From Streptomyces sp. NP-1717 (GTDB lineage: Bacteria > Actinomycetota > Actinomycetes > Streptomycetales > Streptomycetaceae), in the NCBI RefSeq assembly GCF_022695985.1, contig NZ_JAAPBF010000048.1, positions 1 through 38,378 on the forward strand: a DNA stretch of 38,378 bases. Reading direction: 5' to 3'. The notes beneath the pieces are model-generated. The model did not search any database. It saw nothing but the letters and a program-made list of their open reading frames with translations, and was not told the DNA's origin. Made by a program: the position numbers and the translations under genes. How positions within the stretch are numbered: the first letter of the stretch is position 1; the number at the start of each line of letters is the position of its first letter. Below, piece after piece: positions 38,335 to 38,378 of the stretch.

Positions 38335-38378
38335 CGGTACGCCGGGATCGCCAAGATCGGCAAGACGCTCGATCGGGT

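Overview
The window is chromosomal DNA from an actinomycete, most likely a Streptomyces. GC is very high, third codon positions are almost all G or C, GTG starts are common, several predicted transcripts look leaderless, and the gene order matches what I recall of the S. coelicolor region holding the desferrioxamine genes, an acyl-CoA carboxylase/HMG-CoA lyase operon and an agmatinase gene. No rRNA, tRNA, CRISPR array or transposase gene was seen.

Layout. (1) 1-5.3 kb: the 3' end of a GH20 beta-N-acetylhexosaminidase, a small unknown protein, a PlsC-type acyltransferase, then a siderophore-interacting reductase and a siderophore-binding lipoprotein (desF/desE type) behind a strong iron box, and a VOC protein. 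The desABCD biosynthesis genes expected beside desEF are not here. (2) 5.3-5.8 kb: a non-coding inverted-repeat element of about 300 bp. (3) 5.8-16 kb: a tightly coupled leucine-degradation type operon (carboxylase beta, biotin-bearing alpha, HMG-CoA lyase, acyl-CoA dehydrogenase) divergent from a TetR regulator, with two matching 16-bp operators between them. A peroxiredoxin, a conserved phosphatase-like protein, a TesB thioesterase and a second acyl-CoA dehydrogenase follow. (4) 16.1-19.8 kb: an accessory, lower-GC cassette. It encodes a small EACC1-like protein, overlapped by a caspase-like protease/NB-ARC (STAND) ATPase/TPR gene that carries a frameshift. This is a predicted NTP-dependent conflict or immunity system and the most interesting item in the window. 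(5) 19.9-25.8 kb: a PucR-type regulator divergent from a sodium:solute symporter, an agmatinase-family ureohydrolase and a TPP enzyme, a likely uptake and degradation operon for a guanidino or related nitrogen compound. (6) 26-29.9 kb: one long ABC exporter with both half-transporters fused and a degenerate ATP site. (7) 29.8-33.5 kb: a minus-strand operon of an unknown protein, an LLM (F420/flavin-type) oxidoreductase and a kinase-like gene broken by frameshifts, next to a one-domain LuxR-type regulator. It recalls a RiPP (class V lanthipeptide-like) tailoring set but has no convincing precursor gene. (8) 33.5-34.7 kb: a gene-free, compositionally odd stretch. (9) 34.7-38.3 kb: a secreted S37 tripeptidyl aminopeptidase, a sugar isomerase/epimerase-like TIM barrel and a MarR-GNAT fusion.

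Coordinates and frames were read by eye. Family calls rest on recognised motifs and recall of the families, not on database searches.
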